This document shows, one piece after another, positions 24,000-35,311 of a DNA stretch of 35,311 nt. Both the position numbers and the translations under genes were made by a program. Below the pieces are notes generated by a model. That model was not told the DNA's origin. It was given only the letters and a program-made list of their open reading frames with translations, and searched no databases. The first letter of the stretch is position 1. The number at the start of each line of letters is the position of its first letter. Source of the stretch: Ettlia oleoabundans (taxonomy: Eukaryota > Chlorophyta > Chlorophyceae > Chlamydomonadales); contig JAAMXP010000087.1 of the NCBI GenBank assembly GCA_019693395.1, positions 44,449 through 79,759 of the forward strand, written 5' to 3'.

Positions 24000-24192
24000 C
24001 TTGGCAGTGACGTAGGGCAACCTGACGAGAGAATGTACGGCTAGTCGATAATGAACACGCAAGTTCTCTTTGTTTGTGGTACAACAGGGACATACAGTAC
24101 ACAAACAGGCGAGCCCACAAAGCAGGCAGAAAATGGCGGGACTTCAAAACCTTGCAAATGTTTTGGAAATGCTTGTCACAACAATTCCAACC

Positions 24193-24748
24193 TCAAGGGG
24201 GCGACTGGCTGGCCAGCAAGGCCCCAACCAGCAGCAGCAGTGCTGCACCACCGGCCAGCAAGGCCACAGGAGGGCCATCTTTGCTGTCCGTGCTGCCTGC
24301 CATAGGTTTGGGATCCAGCTTGACTGCATCGGGGTTGGTTTCTGCCAATTTCTGCAGCCGCTTCCGGTCGATGTTCTCTCGAATAGTCCTGCAGAAGGCA
24401 TAATTTGCAGCCTTGTATGGGCCCTGTCGTGTGAGCCCTGTCGGCAGTCCTGTTGGCGCTGGCTGCCCCCAAGCAAAGTGCATGCTCAACCAAGCACAAC
24501 GTGCGGGTTTAGGAAACGTGGCAAAGGTTGTGAAATACACCAAATGCAGCAGGGAATGCTCACGCCGTCTGACAGGACGCAGAGCAGGCGGCACCAAGAC
24601 CCCACCGGAACTGTCGCTGTGGCGGGCGTGCGCAGGGTACCACCCTGGGATGTCTGGGCCCTTGCTGCGAGCCCAGCCGCTGCTTCTTTGCGTCCACGGC
24701 CAGCTGCTGTGCGGGCTCCACAGCGCGAGACTGCGTGAGCGACTGCAT
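24193..24748 (-). CDS. Unrecognised small protein with C-terminal membrane anchor
   Basis: I do not recognise this gene. Two exons, 24748-24606 and 24388-24193, join in phase (CAGTTCCG-gtgggg, acceptor ttctgcag) to give 112 residues: an N-terminal polar, Gln/Arg-rich part from MQSLTQSRAVEPAQQ, a charged helix-like segment RTIRENIDRKRLQKLAETNP, and a final hydrophobic run VALLAGGAALLLLVGALLA followed by SQSPP. The layout is that of a tail-anchored protein with the N-terminus in the cytosol. The short C-terminal tail has no charge, more like ER than mitochondrial or plastid tail anchors. Minus-strand TGTAA at 23995-23999 lies about 195 bases past the stop. The upstream exon could be different; the C-terminal exon is the better supported half. 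Confidence 0.5.
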
Positions 24749-25071
24749 CTTTCAATACTTCTTGCGGCCTGCTCGTCCTCCTGCTTACTGGGCGTGAAGT
24801 GCTGTCGACACTGCGATTTCACGGTGTCAGGCTGGAATAACGCCGATTATGTGCTGGCAGCAGGATCGCCAGCTAAGCAGGGAAGAAGGAAGAGGTAGAC
24901 AGCTTTGCGCAATACTTTGTGCGGCCCATTCGTTTCATTAGGGTCCTTACACCCAACCGTCGGCGAGGCGGTCTTGCAGAGCCGTGTCACCGCGCCCACA
25001 CCGCCACCCGTTCTTCTCACGTGGCCAACTATCGCCGCCTTGAGCACTTGAGTTGGGTGCGATCTAGCTGC
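24749..25071. other. Divergent promoter region, tail-anchored protein / TrpRS
   Basis: About 323 bases between the opposing start codons. The TrpRS frame stays open upstream to about 24919 but lacks an ATG before 25072. No further gene is visible. Confidence 0.4.
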
Positions 25072-27756
<2,685 letters not shown>

Positions 27757-27861
27757 TGAGGTGGTAGTCCCCTTGTGTCTTGCTAGTAGCTCAATGTTGA
27801 TGTTGGCGTTAACTGACATCGAACCGTTATTTAATTTCCTCTATGTTTGGTATTTTACACA

Positions 27862-27874
27862 TGTAACCCTGTAA
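27862..27874 (+). terminator. Paired TGTAA poly(A) signals, TrpRS gene
   Basis: Two TGTAA copies (27862-27866 and 27870-27874) about 110 bases after the TrpRS stop. Confidence 0.6.
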
Positions 27875-28506
27875 GCTCAGACGGACTGCGTTCGGGGACA
27901 GACGGCCCAGCTGTGTCCATTTGGCTTGAGAACTGCTGAAAACCCCTGAAACTGCCACACATAATTCACAATACTAAGTAAACCTGTGGCCAAGCAATCT
28001 CAACGCGAAATGTTTGAAGTGCTGGGCATCAAAGCGTAGTGGGCAGAATGCGCATGGCGCCAGTGATGTGGCGGGTCCGCGCGCAATAGTTCTCACAGCC
28101 TCATCCCTCAGCGATCGTCCACAGCGCAGCGCCCTCTTGGGCCTTTCGTAGGCGCAGGGTCAGCAGAGATGACGTTGCGACTAAGGTGTGTTGCCACCGA
28201 ACTGTGCTGGCCAGACCGTGATCGGGCTGGTAGCAGCCTAAACGCGGGCTGCTGCTGGGCCAGCTGCCACCCCCTGTCACGTCGTGGCAGCTAGCGATCG
28301 GCACTGCCTGGCGGGGGCGTCCTTTGGTCAAAGCGCTGGCTGCAAAGCGCTGGGAAACGCCACAGGCCGGCTCCTTGTCGCGGTTGTAACGACAACTTGT
28401 CGCCCCAGCCATAGCAACCTGCACTCCCAGCAGCGGCTATGCGGCGCCGCCAATTTCCCCGCCACCACCACCACCACCGCGCAGCCATCCCTTTAATTTT
28501 GAGGGT
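27875..28506. other. Intergenic region TrpRS to AP-1 gamma
   Basis: About 630 bases after the TrpRS poly(A) signals. It should contain the AP-1 gamma promoter and 5' UTR. CAC/CCA repeats sit at 28463-28482 close to the start codon. A 107-codon minus-strand frame (28101-28424) has no family resemblance. I see no RNA gene. Confidence 0.45.
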
Positions 28507-31500
28507 ATGCGTGTTGCCTGCTTGGACTCATGCAGGGACCTTATCAAGCAGGTCCGTCAGTGCAAGACGGCAGCAGAAGAGCGGGATGTGATTGCCAAGG
28601 AGAGCGCGGCTCTGCGGCAAGCGTTCAAGGAGCAGGATGGCACATATCGCCACAGGCAAGCTGCATGATCGCGGAAGTTATCTGAGCTACGTGCCCTACG
28701 TCAGTCGTCCACTCATAGTAGTTTATCAGCTGTTCTATCCCTGCATTGCTTGCTTACTTGTGGACATTACCCCCCATATGCCCGCTGCGGTCTCCTGCGT
28801 GCCTGCATATATATGTGCCTGCTTGCATGGGTGCAGGAATGTGGCCAAGCTCATGTACATTCACATGCTGGGCTACCCCACGCATTTTGGCCAGATGGAG
28901 ACCCTCAAGCTCATTGCCTCAAATGGCTTCCCTGAAAAGGTAGGTTGAGAGCACCCGTTTGTACAATTGGGTCTGTGGTACAATTGGGTCTGTGGTGCGC
29001 TGGAGCGCTGATGCCGTGGATGCTCACTGTTGGGGGGTAATGTGGTGCCCACTTTCTATGCCAGCGCTGGCCCGGTCTCTCACCAGAGTCTATTTTTGAG
29101 CACCCTTCCTTACCATGCATGCTAGTCGTCTGCCATGCTCCCTCGCCATGCGTGCCAGTCACTCTGTGTACCCGGTGCCAATATCTTTCCTTGCAGCGTG
29201 TAGGCTACCTGGGGCTAATGATTTTGCTGGATGAGCGGCAGGAGGTGCTGATGCTGGTAACCAACAGCCTCAAGAACGACCTGAACAGCAGGAATCAGTA
29301 CACTGTGGGGCTGGCACTGTGCGCGCTTGGCAACATCTGCTCCGCAGAAATGGCCCGAGACTTAGGACCTGAAGTGGATCGCCTGCTGGTGTCCGCCAAC
29401 CCACACCTGCGCAAGAAGGCTGCGCTGTGCGCCAGCAGGTGGGCGGGCATGGGTGACCCGAGTGTTTGGTGGTTAAGGGGGCGGGAGTGAGTGATGTAAG
29501 TGGCGCTGCTATATGCGGTGGGCTTACAATGCAACAACAAAGCTTCTCTTCCCGTGGGTCACCTGCGTGTCTCGCTACCCTGTGTTGGCTGCTCAGCCCG
29601 CTGTGCATCGTCACAACGTCAGCTGGCAGTATTGCAATCTGGCATGCAGGGTGCTGCGGAAGGTGCCCGACATGCTTGAGAGCTTCCTGGAGAAGGCTCC
29701 ACGCCTGCTGGAGGACCGCAGCCACTCGGTGCTGCTGGCGGGTGTGACGCTGATCCTGGACATCTGCACTCAGGAGCCGGCAGCGGTGGAGGCGTATCGC
29801 GCACATGTGCCCATGCTGTGCCGCATCCTGCGCAGCCTCATCATGGGCGGATTTGCGCCAGGTGTGCGCCTGCCCACCCGACTGGCTGTCAAGCTGGCTT
29901 GCTGCCGGCCCCGTTGACTGGCTCGCCAGGCTTTTGCTCCCCTGCGCTGGCTGCTTTGCTGCTGCTGGCAAGGCTGCTTGCAATGCATGCCCGATCCTTG
30001 TCTCCACCTGTCCTGTCCCAGCCTTGTTAATCTGCTGGTTCCATTTGTTTCCCCACCTTCAATTTCTTTGCAGACTACGACGTAAGCGGCATCAACGACC
30101 CCTTCCTGCAAGTCGCCATCCTGCGCCTGCTGCGCGTGCTGGGGCATGGCAGCCCGGAGGCATCGGACGCCATGAGCGACGTGCTGGCGCAGGTGGCAAC
30201 CAACACCGAGAGTGCACGCAACGCGGGCAATGCCATCCTGTATGAGTGTGTGCAGGTGGGTGGCTGCCCCGGAATGGTTGCAACGTGTGGGCTTGTGACC
30301 CGGAGTGGCTGTGTTGTGCAGGTGGCAGGCTGCAGCGGCTGGGTGGTGCACCTACAACCGCTTCAGCGTTTTGTCTTGTGTGAACAGTTGCACAAACCAG
30401 GCATGCTGCACATCCCCTGCCGGCAACTCGCACCTTTCCACATCCCCTTTCCCTCCAATACTTCTGTCACGCACTTGTAGACGATCATGGCTGTGGAGAG
30501 CATTGGTGGGCTGCGCGTGCTGGCCGTCAACATCCTGGGCCGCTTCCTGGCCAACAAGGACAACAACATACGCTACGTGGCGCTCAACACCCTGGCACGT
30601 GTGGTGGGCGTAGATGCTGCTGCGGTGCAGCGCCACAGGGCTACCATCGTCGACTGTGTTAAGGACGCTGACATCAGCATTCGGCGGCGAGCACTCGAGT
30701 TGGTGTATGCACTGGTGGGTGGGCCGGGGTTGCCGGGCTGAGCGGATGTTGTCCTGCGCGTCTATGAGCTGGCTTGTGGAGAGTCCGTGGGATTGCTGGT
30801 CACTGCTAGGGACTGCCATCCCATTATTCAAGCCATCGCAGGGTTGCCCTCACGTCTCTGGCATGCCCTTCCACGCTGCCGCATCACCCATGTGTGCACC
30901 TGCCCAACCCTTCGCAGTAGCAGACCATGAGCCAATTTATCGCTCTGCATGCCTTGCCTGAGCAGGTGTCTGAGGGCAACATCCGCACACTAGCACGTGA
31001 GTTGCTTGACTACCTGGACGTGTGCGACGCGGACTTCAAACCCGACCTCACCAACAAGATCTGCCAGCTGGTGCAGCGGTACGCACCAGACAAGCGCTGG
31101 TACATCGACTCCCTGCTCAAGGTGGGTGGGTCTGCATTTTGGGTGGTGTATGCATGTGTGTGCGTGCGTGTGCGTGCGTGTGTGTGTGGTGGTGGTGGTG
31201 GTGGGGGGGGGGTTGGGCGGGCGGGGGGCGCGCGCGCGTGGGGCCCCATGCCTCAATTAATCCAAGATCACGTGCGTATCCTCTGCCCCAAAACATTGGC
31301 GTGCATGCTGCCAGCTCAACTCCTGCCTGCATGTGAGACACCCTTGACCCCGCTCTCCCCCGCTGCTGCTGCTGCAGGTGCTAGTGCAGGCGGGTGCGTA
31401 TGTCAAAGATGACGCCTGCCGCGCCCTGATCCTGCTGGTGGTGAACGCTGGACAGCTGCACGCTTATGCTGTGCATGCTGCGTACCGCGCGTTAGCGGCC

Positions 31501-31575
31501 AACCTGGACAATGCTGAGCCCTCGTTGCTCATGGTGGCCACATGGTGCCTAGGTGGGTGGCTGTCTGGGTGGGTT

Positions 31576-31672
<97 letters not shown>

Positions 31673-33519
31673 GGGTGGCTCATGTGGCCTACTGATAACT
31701 CCCCTGCTGGGGGTTCCACTGCAGTGCATATGGCATGATAGTTTTAGGCAGAGCGAAGAACCCAGTTTGTAATGAATATCAGTCTTGCACTATAGAGCTG
31801 ATTGGTAGATGGACAAACAACTGCATAGTTTGACTGTTATTTCACAGATCCAAACTCCTGCTTTGCCCCCTACCTGAGCACGACCTCTCCCCGACATGCA
31901 TGCGCTGCGTCTGTCAGGCGAGTATGGCGAGCTGCTGGTGGGCCCCAACAGCGGGAAGGTGCTGGAGGGGGAGGAGGCGGTCAGCGCTAGCGAGGCTGAC
32001 GTGGTTGGGCTGCTCGAGGCGGTGCTGCAGGTGAGTGGGTGAATAAGCAATTAGCTTTTTATCTGTCTGTGTGCCGGAGTGCAGTGAAGGAGCGGAAACG
32101 CCCACCAGCCATGTTTACCGTGCCCGTCCATGTGGTCTGTTTGCCCTTGCCGAGGTTCACACCACGTGCACCCAAACCCGGTTCTCGCTGGGCCGAGTAC
32201 TCAAGGGGTGCAGGTGACCCAACAAGACGCGCAGCCAGACCTATGCTGCCATCTGATGCCATGCTGCGCACTGATATGCCTTGCTGTGCCATGGCTGCAG
32301 GTGCCCAATGCTAGTGCGGCAGTGCGTGAGTACACGCTGACGGCTCTAGCCAAGCTGGCGGCGCGGTTCCCAGTCAGCGCAGAGCGCATTGCAGGCATTG
32401 TGGGTGCCTACCGGCACAGCAGGCAGCTGGAGGTGCAGACTCGCAGCGTGGAGTACACGCGCCTGTTCAACTATCCAGCCATCGAGCCACAGGTAGGGTA
32501 GGGGCGAGGGGGGCGCAGCAGTGCGCACGTGTTGTTGTCGGCATGCACAATGTGCGGCGTCTTTGAGGAGGTCTTTGGTGGGTTGGCTGCTTGCAAAGCC
32601 CCAGGATGGCTGCTGCATTGATCTGGCCGCAGATTGCACTGCATTGTGCTGGCTGACTGGTGCTCAACCTCTTTTGCATGTGTTTGAACTGTTTGACCAC
32701 CTAGGTTTGCCTGCTGTCAACTGAGGAACTTAATTTCTCCCTCCCTCTTGTGGCAATGATCAGGTGCTGGAGCACATCCCCCCTCTGGAGGAGTCTGCCT
32801 ATGACGCCAGCCTTGAGCCCAGTGAGCCGTCAACAGCAACCAGCGGGGCAGCAGCCAGTAGTGCCAGCGCAGCAGCTGACCTGGCAGCGTTGCTGGGGCT
32901 GGATGCAGGGCTTGGGGTTGGGGACATGGCACCCACAGCAACACCGCTAGCAGCTGCGCCTGCGCCTAGCCAGAGCAGTGCAGTCGATGCGCTCTCAGAT
33001 CTCCTGGCTGGTGACCTGCTGGGCGGCGGTGGCACTGCTGGTGCAGCCTCGCCTGCCGCAGCGGCGGCAGCACCAGCAGCAGCAGCAGCGGTGGACCCAC
33101 TGGCGGGTCTGTTTGGCGGCCCTGTGGCAGCTGCCCCTGCTGCCCCCGCAGCAACACCCGAACAGACCATCACTGCCTTTGCCAAGGGCCCGCTGACAGT
33201 CAAGTTCCGCCTGGAGAAGCAGCCCACCAACCCGGCGCTCACCGACATCCTGGCCAGCTACAGCAACAGCGGACGCGCGTCCCTGGAGGGCTTCACGCTG
33301 CAGGCTGCCGTGCCCAAGGCGATGCAGCTGCGGCTTGATCCTGCCACCGCCACTGCAGTGCCGCCACACAGCACAGACAGTGTGACCCAGCGCCTGCACG
33401 TGACAAACACGCTGCAGGGGCAGAAGGCGCTGGTGATGCGCCTGCGTATCAGCTACAGCTTGGCGGGGCAGCAAGTGCTTGAGCAGGCAGAAGTCAACAC
33501 CTTCCCCCCGGGGTACTAG
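28507..33519 (+). CDS. AP1G1: AP-1 complex subunit gamma (gamma-adaptin)
   Basis: Large subunit of the AP-1 clathrin adaptor, which sorts cargo at the trans-Golgi network and endosomes. Exons: 28507-28655, 28837-28939, 29197-29438, 29650-29861, 30074-30255, 30481-30714, 30966-31121, 31378-31552, 31918-32030, 32301-32492, 32764-33519 (837 residues, normal for the family; all phases close). Trunk: [63 protein letters not shown] split at these blocks, [37 protein letters not shown]. The hinge (about 590-718) is Ala/Ser/Pro-rich with a clathrin-box LLGLD (629-633) and DLL motifs. The gamma-ear (719-837) runs from [16 protein letters not shown] to the stop. The first nine codons (MRVACLDSC) differ from the usual MxxRLRDLI; a spliced short exon upstream is possible because a weak acceptor (catgcag) precedes RDLIKQVR. 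The first intron is GC-AG. Confidence 0.95.
28656..28836 (+). other. GC-AG intron 1 of AP-1 gamma
   Basis: Exon end CGCCACAG, donor gcaagc, acceptor gggtgcag at 28836. Joining gives [17 protein letters not shown], aligning without gap to plant and animal gamma-adaptins (DYRHRNLAKLMFIHMLG). No in-phase GT donor exists nearby. Confidence 0.9.
28961..28994. repeat. 17-base perfect tandem duplication in AP-1 gamma intron 2
   Basis: gtacaattgggtctgtg occurs twice in immediate succession (28961-28977 and 28978-28994). Confidence 0.9.
31150..31250. repeat. GT/GC-alternating and G-run tract in AP-1 gamma intron 7
   Basis: Alternating purine-pyrimidine (tgtgtgcgtgcg..., 31150-31188) passes into GGT repeats, a nine-base G run, further G runs and a CG-alternating stretch ending in ggggcccc. 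The G runs fit a G-quadruplex pattern, and the alternating parts fit Z-DNA. Confidence 0.7.
31581..31670. repeat. (GT)45 microsatellite in AP-1 gamma intron 8
   Basis: Ninety bases of uninterrupted GT dinucleotide, preceded by seven T, lying 28 bases inside the intron that starts at 31553. Confidence 0.97.
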
Positions 33520-33812
33520 GCGCTGGGCTCCCCTCATCCCCCATTTCCGCTGCTGCCTGTTCTTGTTTGTCAACTTGCTCTGCCTGCTGAATTTACACAT
33601 GTACACGAACAACAGAACAAGTATGATTAGATTGTGTCAGCAGTGGCAAGTTTCAAGGCGAGAACGTAAAAAACAGCAAGTAAGAGGTATCAGGCAGGCA
33701 GCAGGGTTGCAGAGTGCATACCACCCATAAGCGCAATGTGTTACTAGAAAGTGGAAGGGCAGAGAGTGTGCGGCAGGCCAAAAGCAGCGCTCTCAGCATT
33801 TCACTGCCACTC
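33520..33812. other. Convergent 3' region, AP-1 gamma / 5-phosphatase
   Basis: The 293 bases between the stop codons. A minus-strand TGTAA (TTACA at 33593-33597) fits the phosphatase gene and lies 74 bases after the AP-1 gamma stop, so its 3' UTR would run nearly to the neighbour's coding region. No plus-strand TGTAA is seen for AP-1 gamma. Confidence 0.5.
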
Positions 33813-35202
33813 TCACAATTGACCCAGGCAGGACGCAGTAAAGGCCAGGGTGGTGGAGCCAGGGGCAATTGATGCCCCTCCCAAGCTGTATTCGTGGCCC
33901 ACACGCACAAGGTACCTCATGTCAGGTGGCTGCTGCACCCCATGCAGCGCCCAGTCGTCGCCGGCTAGGTGCACCTGCAAGGGCTGGTCCCCGCCAGGGT
34001 GAACCATGCCACGCACTGGCCGAACCTCCAGCAGTTGCTGCGCCGCCGCCTCTTCGCTGCCATGCTGCCCCACTGCTGCTGTATTGCTGCCCTCGTGGCT
34101 TACCGCAAACAGCATTGGCTGGGGCCCCTCGTTCTGAAGCAGCAGCATTTGGCGTGGCATGGCGGAGGGGTGCAGCTTGATGTGGGTGGGAGCCAGGCTG
34201 ACTGCGGCGTCGGCCACCTCAGCCAGCACCGCCGCTCTGCACTCCCCCAGTAGATGACTGCACACCTCCCGCTTCTTTGCATAATCAGTGATGGGCAGGT
34301 TAACCTCCAGCACCGCATACACCGGCTTGTGGTCTGCAGGGTGAAGGAACGACGACGAGAGGATAGGCCGCGAAAAAATGGGGAGTGTGTTTGTCAAAAG
34401 GCTGGGAAGGAAGGCCAGGGATGTGGTTATGATTGTGAAGGCACGGCAAGCCAAGGTACTTTGGTCAGCTTTACCAGGGCATGGGTGCATAAACGGGTTT
34501 GACTATGTGGGTGCAGGAGAAACAGGCGCCGCCGGCACACATGCCCACCTGAGTCGTAGACATCTGTCCAGCAGCTGTACTCCAGGGCATGCACCACCAC
34601 CTCGTCCTCATCCTTCAACGGCTCCCACGTCTCACCCTCCTCAGGCTGCAGGCACCGGGGAACCTTGTCAGCAGGTCGCACAAGAGCGGGTCAAAGCAGG
34701 TTGATCGAGATGCCAACTGCCGCGCGGCACTCATGCAGTTTCTGCAAGGTGTAAATGCCGTGCAGCCTTCCTAACCAACCAAACCCTGTGTGCCCAGCTC
34801 CTGCTGCCACATAGATACCGCTTCTCACCAGCATCACTGGCCAATGCTCGGGCTTCAGTGCCACACCAAATGTACACCACCCCAAAAGCAACCCCAGCCG
34901 CTGCCGCCCCATCAATGGCTAGTGCTGCTGGCCTCTGCCTCCCATGCCCCACTACACCGGCCGGCAGTACTGGCAACCGTGCTTGCCAACCGTCGTTATC
35001 GCACCTCAGGTCTTGGGAAGGGTCTGGTGCCCCTGAAGAAGATGCGGTCGCACCAGGCGGGCACGCGCCGCTTGTCGCTCGTATCATAAGCAAAGGGGTT
35101 CTCGTTGCCCTTATCAAACTTGTAGGTGGGGCGGAAGGACAGCGGCCCCTCACGCAGCCCGCGGAACACCCGCCCTTCGCCCATCTCACGCCGACACTGA
35201 TC
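33813..35202 (-). CDS. OCRL/INPP5B-like inositol polyphosphate 5-phosphatase, C-terminal part, 5' end off the window
   Basis: These enzymes remove the 5-phosphate from PI(4,5)P2 and related inositides on Golgi, endosome or ciliary membranes. Visible exons in transcription order: 35202-35005, 34645-34549, 34333-33813 (271 residues, phases close). The end of the catalytic domain is present: [27 protein letters not shown] (the second signature motif) and [13 protein letters not shown] (catalytic SDHKPV). The region from [20 protein letters not shown] to the stop fits the ASH (Ig-like) domain that follows the phosphatase in OCRL and INPP5B, ending SCLGQL where theirs ends near SCFG. Translation stops there, so the RhoGAP-like domain of the animal proteins is absent. 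The N-terminal half of the phosphatase lies beyond base 35311; 35203-35311 reads as intron. Confidence 0.92.
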
Positions 35203-35311
35203 CTGCATGACATTGGGGGTGCAAGGCTGAGCATGGAATGGCACGGCATCCACCAATGGCAGCTGGGTGCTGCAGGCTGGGTGCACGTGTCATGGAGGGG
35301 CGGGTGGGGTG

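Noticed and set aside
24193..24822. Single uninterrupted 209-codon minus-strand gene
   Set aside because: Reading straight through gives a low-complexity middle (CRTI preceded by intron-like sequence). The spliced two-exon model removes it at consensus-like sites in phase.
28101..28424. 107-codon minus-strand frame between TrpRS and AP-1 gamma
   Set aside because: No family resemblance, no splice support, and it lies in the probable AP-1 gamma promoter.
29270..30007. 245-codon minus-strand open frame across AP-1 gamma exons 3-4
   Set aside because: It is antisense to well-conserved adaptin exons and its translation resembles no family; long antisense frames are common in GC-rich coding DNA.
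31010..31260. His/Thr-repeat protein on the minus strand of AP-1 gamma intron 7
   Set aside because: It is just the translation of CAC/ACAC repeats.

Overview
The window is nuclear DNA from a green alga (Chlorophyta). It is GC-rich, and the genes are cut into many short exons by mostly GT-AG introns. TGTAA, the usual chlorophyte poly(A) signal, lies downstream of most stop codons. One gene encodes a plastid Rubisco assembly chaperone (RbcX), which fixes the organism as photosynthetic. The genus cannot be named from sequence alone. There is no prokaryotic, viral or transposon gene here, and I saw no tRNA or rRNA gene or CRISPR array.

Layout, left to right. 101-2204 (+) is the 3' part of APC2, the cullin subunit of the anaphase-promoting complex. 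2466-5322 (+) is an OsmC-type thiol peroxidase with a long acidic tail. 5669-17167 (-) is one very large gene of 32 exons for SKI3/TTC37, the TPR scaffold of the Ski complex. 17476-19411 (+) is a cyclophilin with a myristoylation-type N-terminus and a basic tail. 19697-20831 (-) is an HVA22/REEP-type ER membrane protein. 21122-21954 (+) is RbcX. 22597-23975 (+) joins an HMG box to a histone fold. 24193-24748 (-) is a small unrecognised protein with a C-terminal membrane anchor. 25072-27756 (+) is an organellar-type tryptophanyl-tRNA synthetase. 28507-33519 (+) is the AP-1 gamma adaptin. 33813-35202 (-) is the 3' part of an OCRL-like inositol polyphosphate 5-phosphatase.

Exon models were built by hand. 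Splice junctions were accepted only where phase was kept and the joined protein matched the remembered family pattern. Most models close exactly. The uncertain points are the RbcX first exon, the AP-1 gamma first codons, the donor of SKI3 exon 7, the last OsmC exons and the whole 24.2-24.7 kb gene.

These are separate housekeeping genes, not one pathway. Neighbours are mostly arranged as divergent pairs about 290-325 bp apart (SKI3/cyclophilin, HVA22/RbcX, anchored protein/TrpRS) or convergent pairs whose 3' ends nearly meet or overlap. No obviously new multi-gene system is present. The points most worth a second look are the HMG-box/histone-fold fusion ending in a PIP-like motif, the unusual number of GC-AG introns (five firm, one tentative, among about 79), one of these introns being bounded by a near-perfect direct repeat that suggests recent gain, and the lipid-anchor signal on the cyclophilin.
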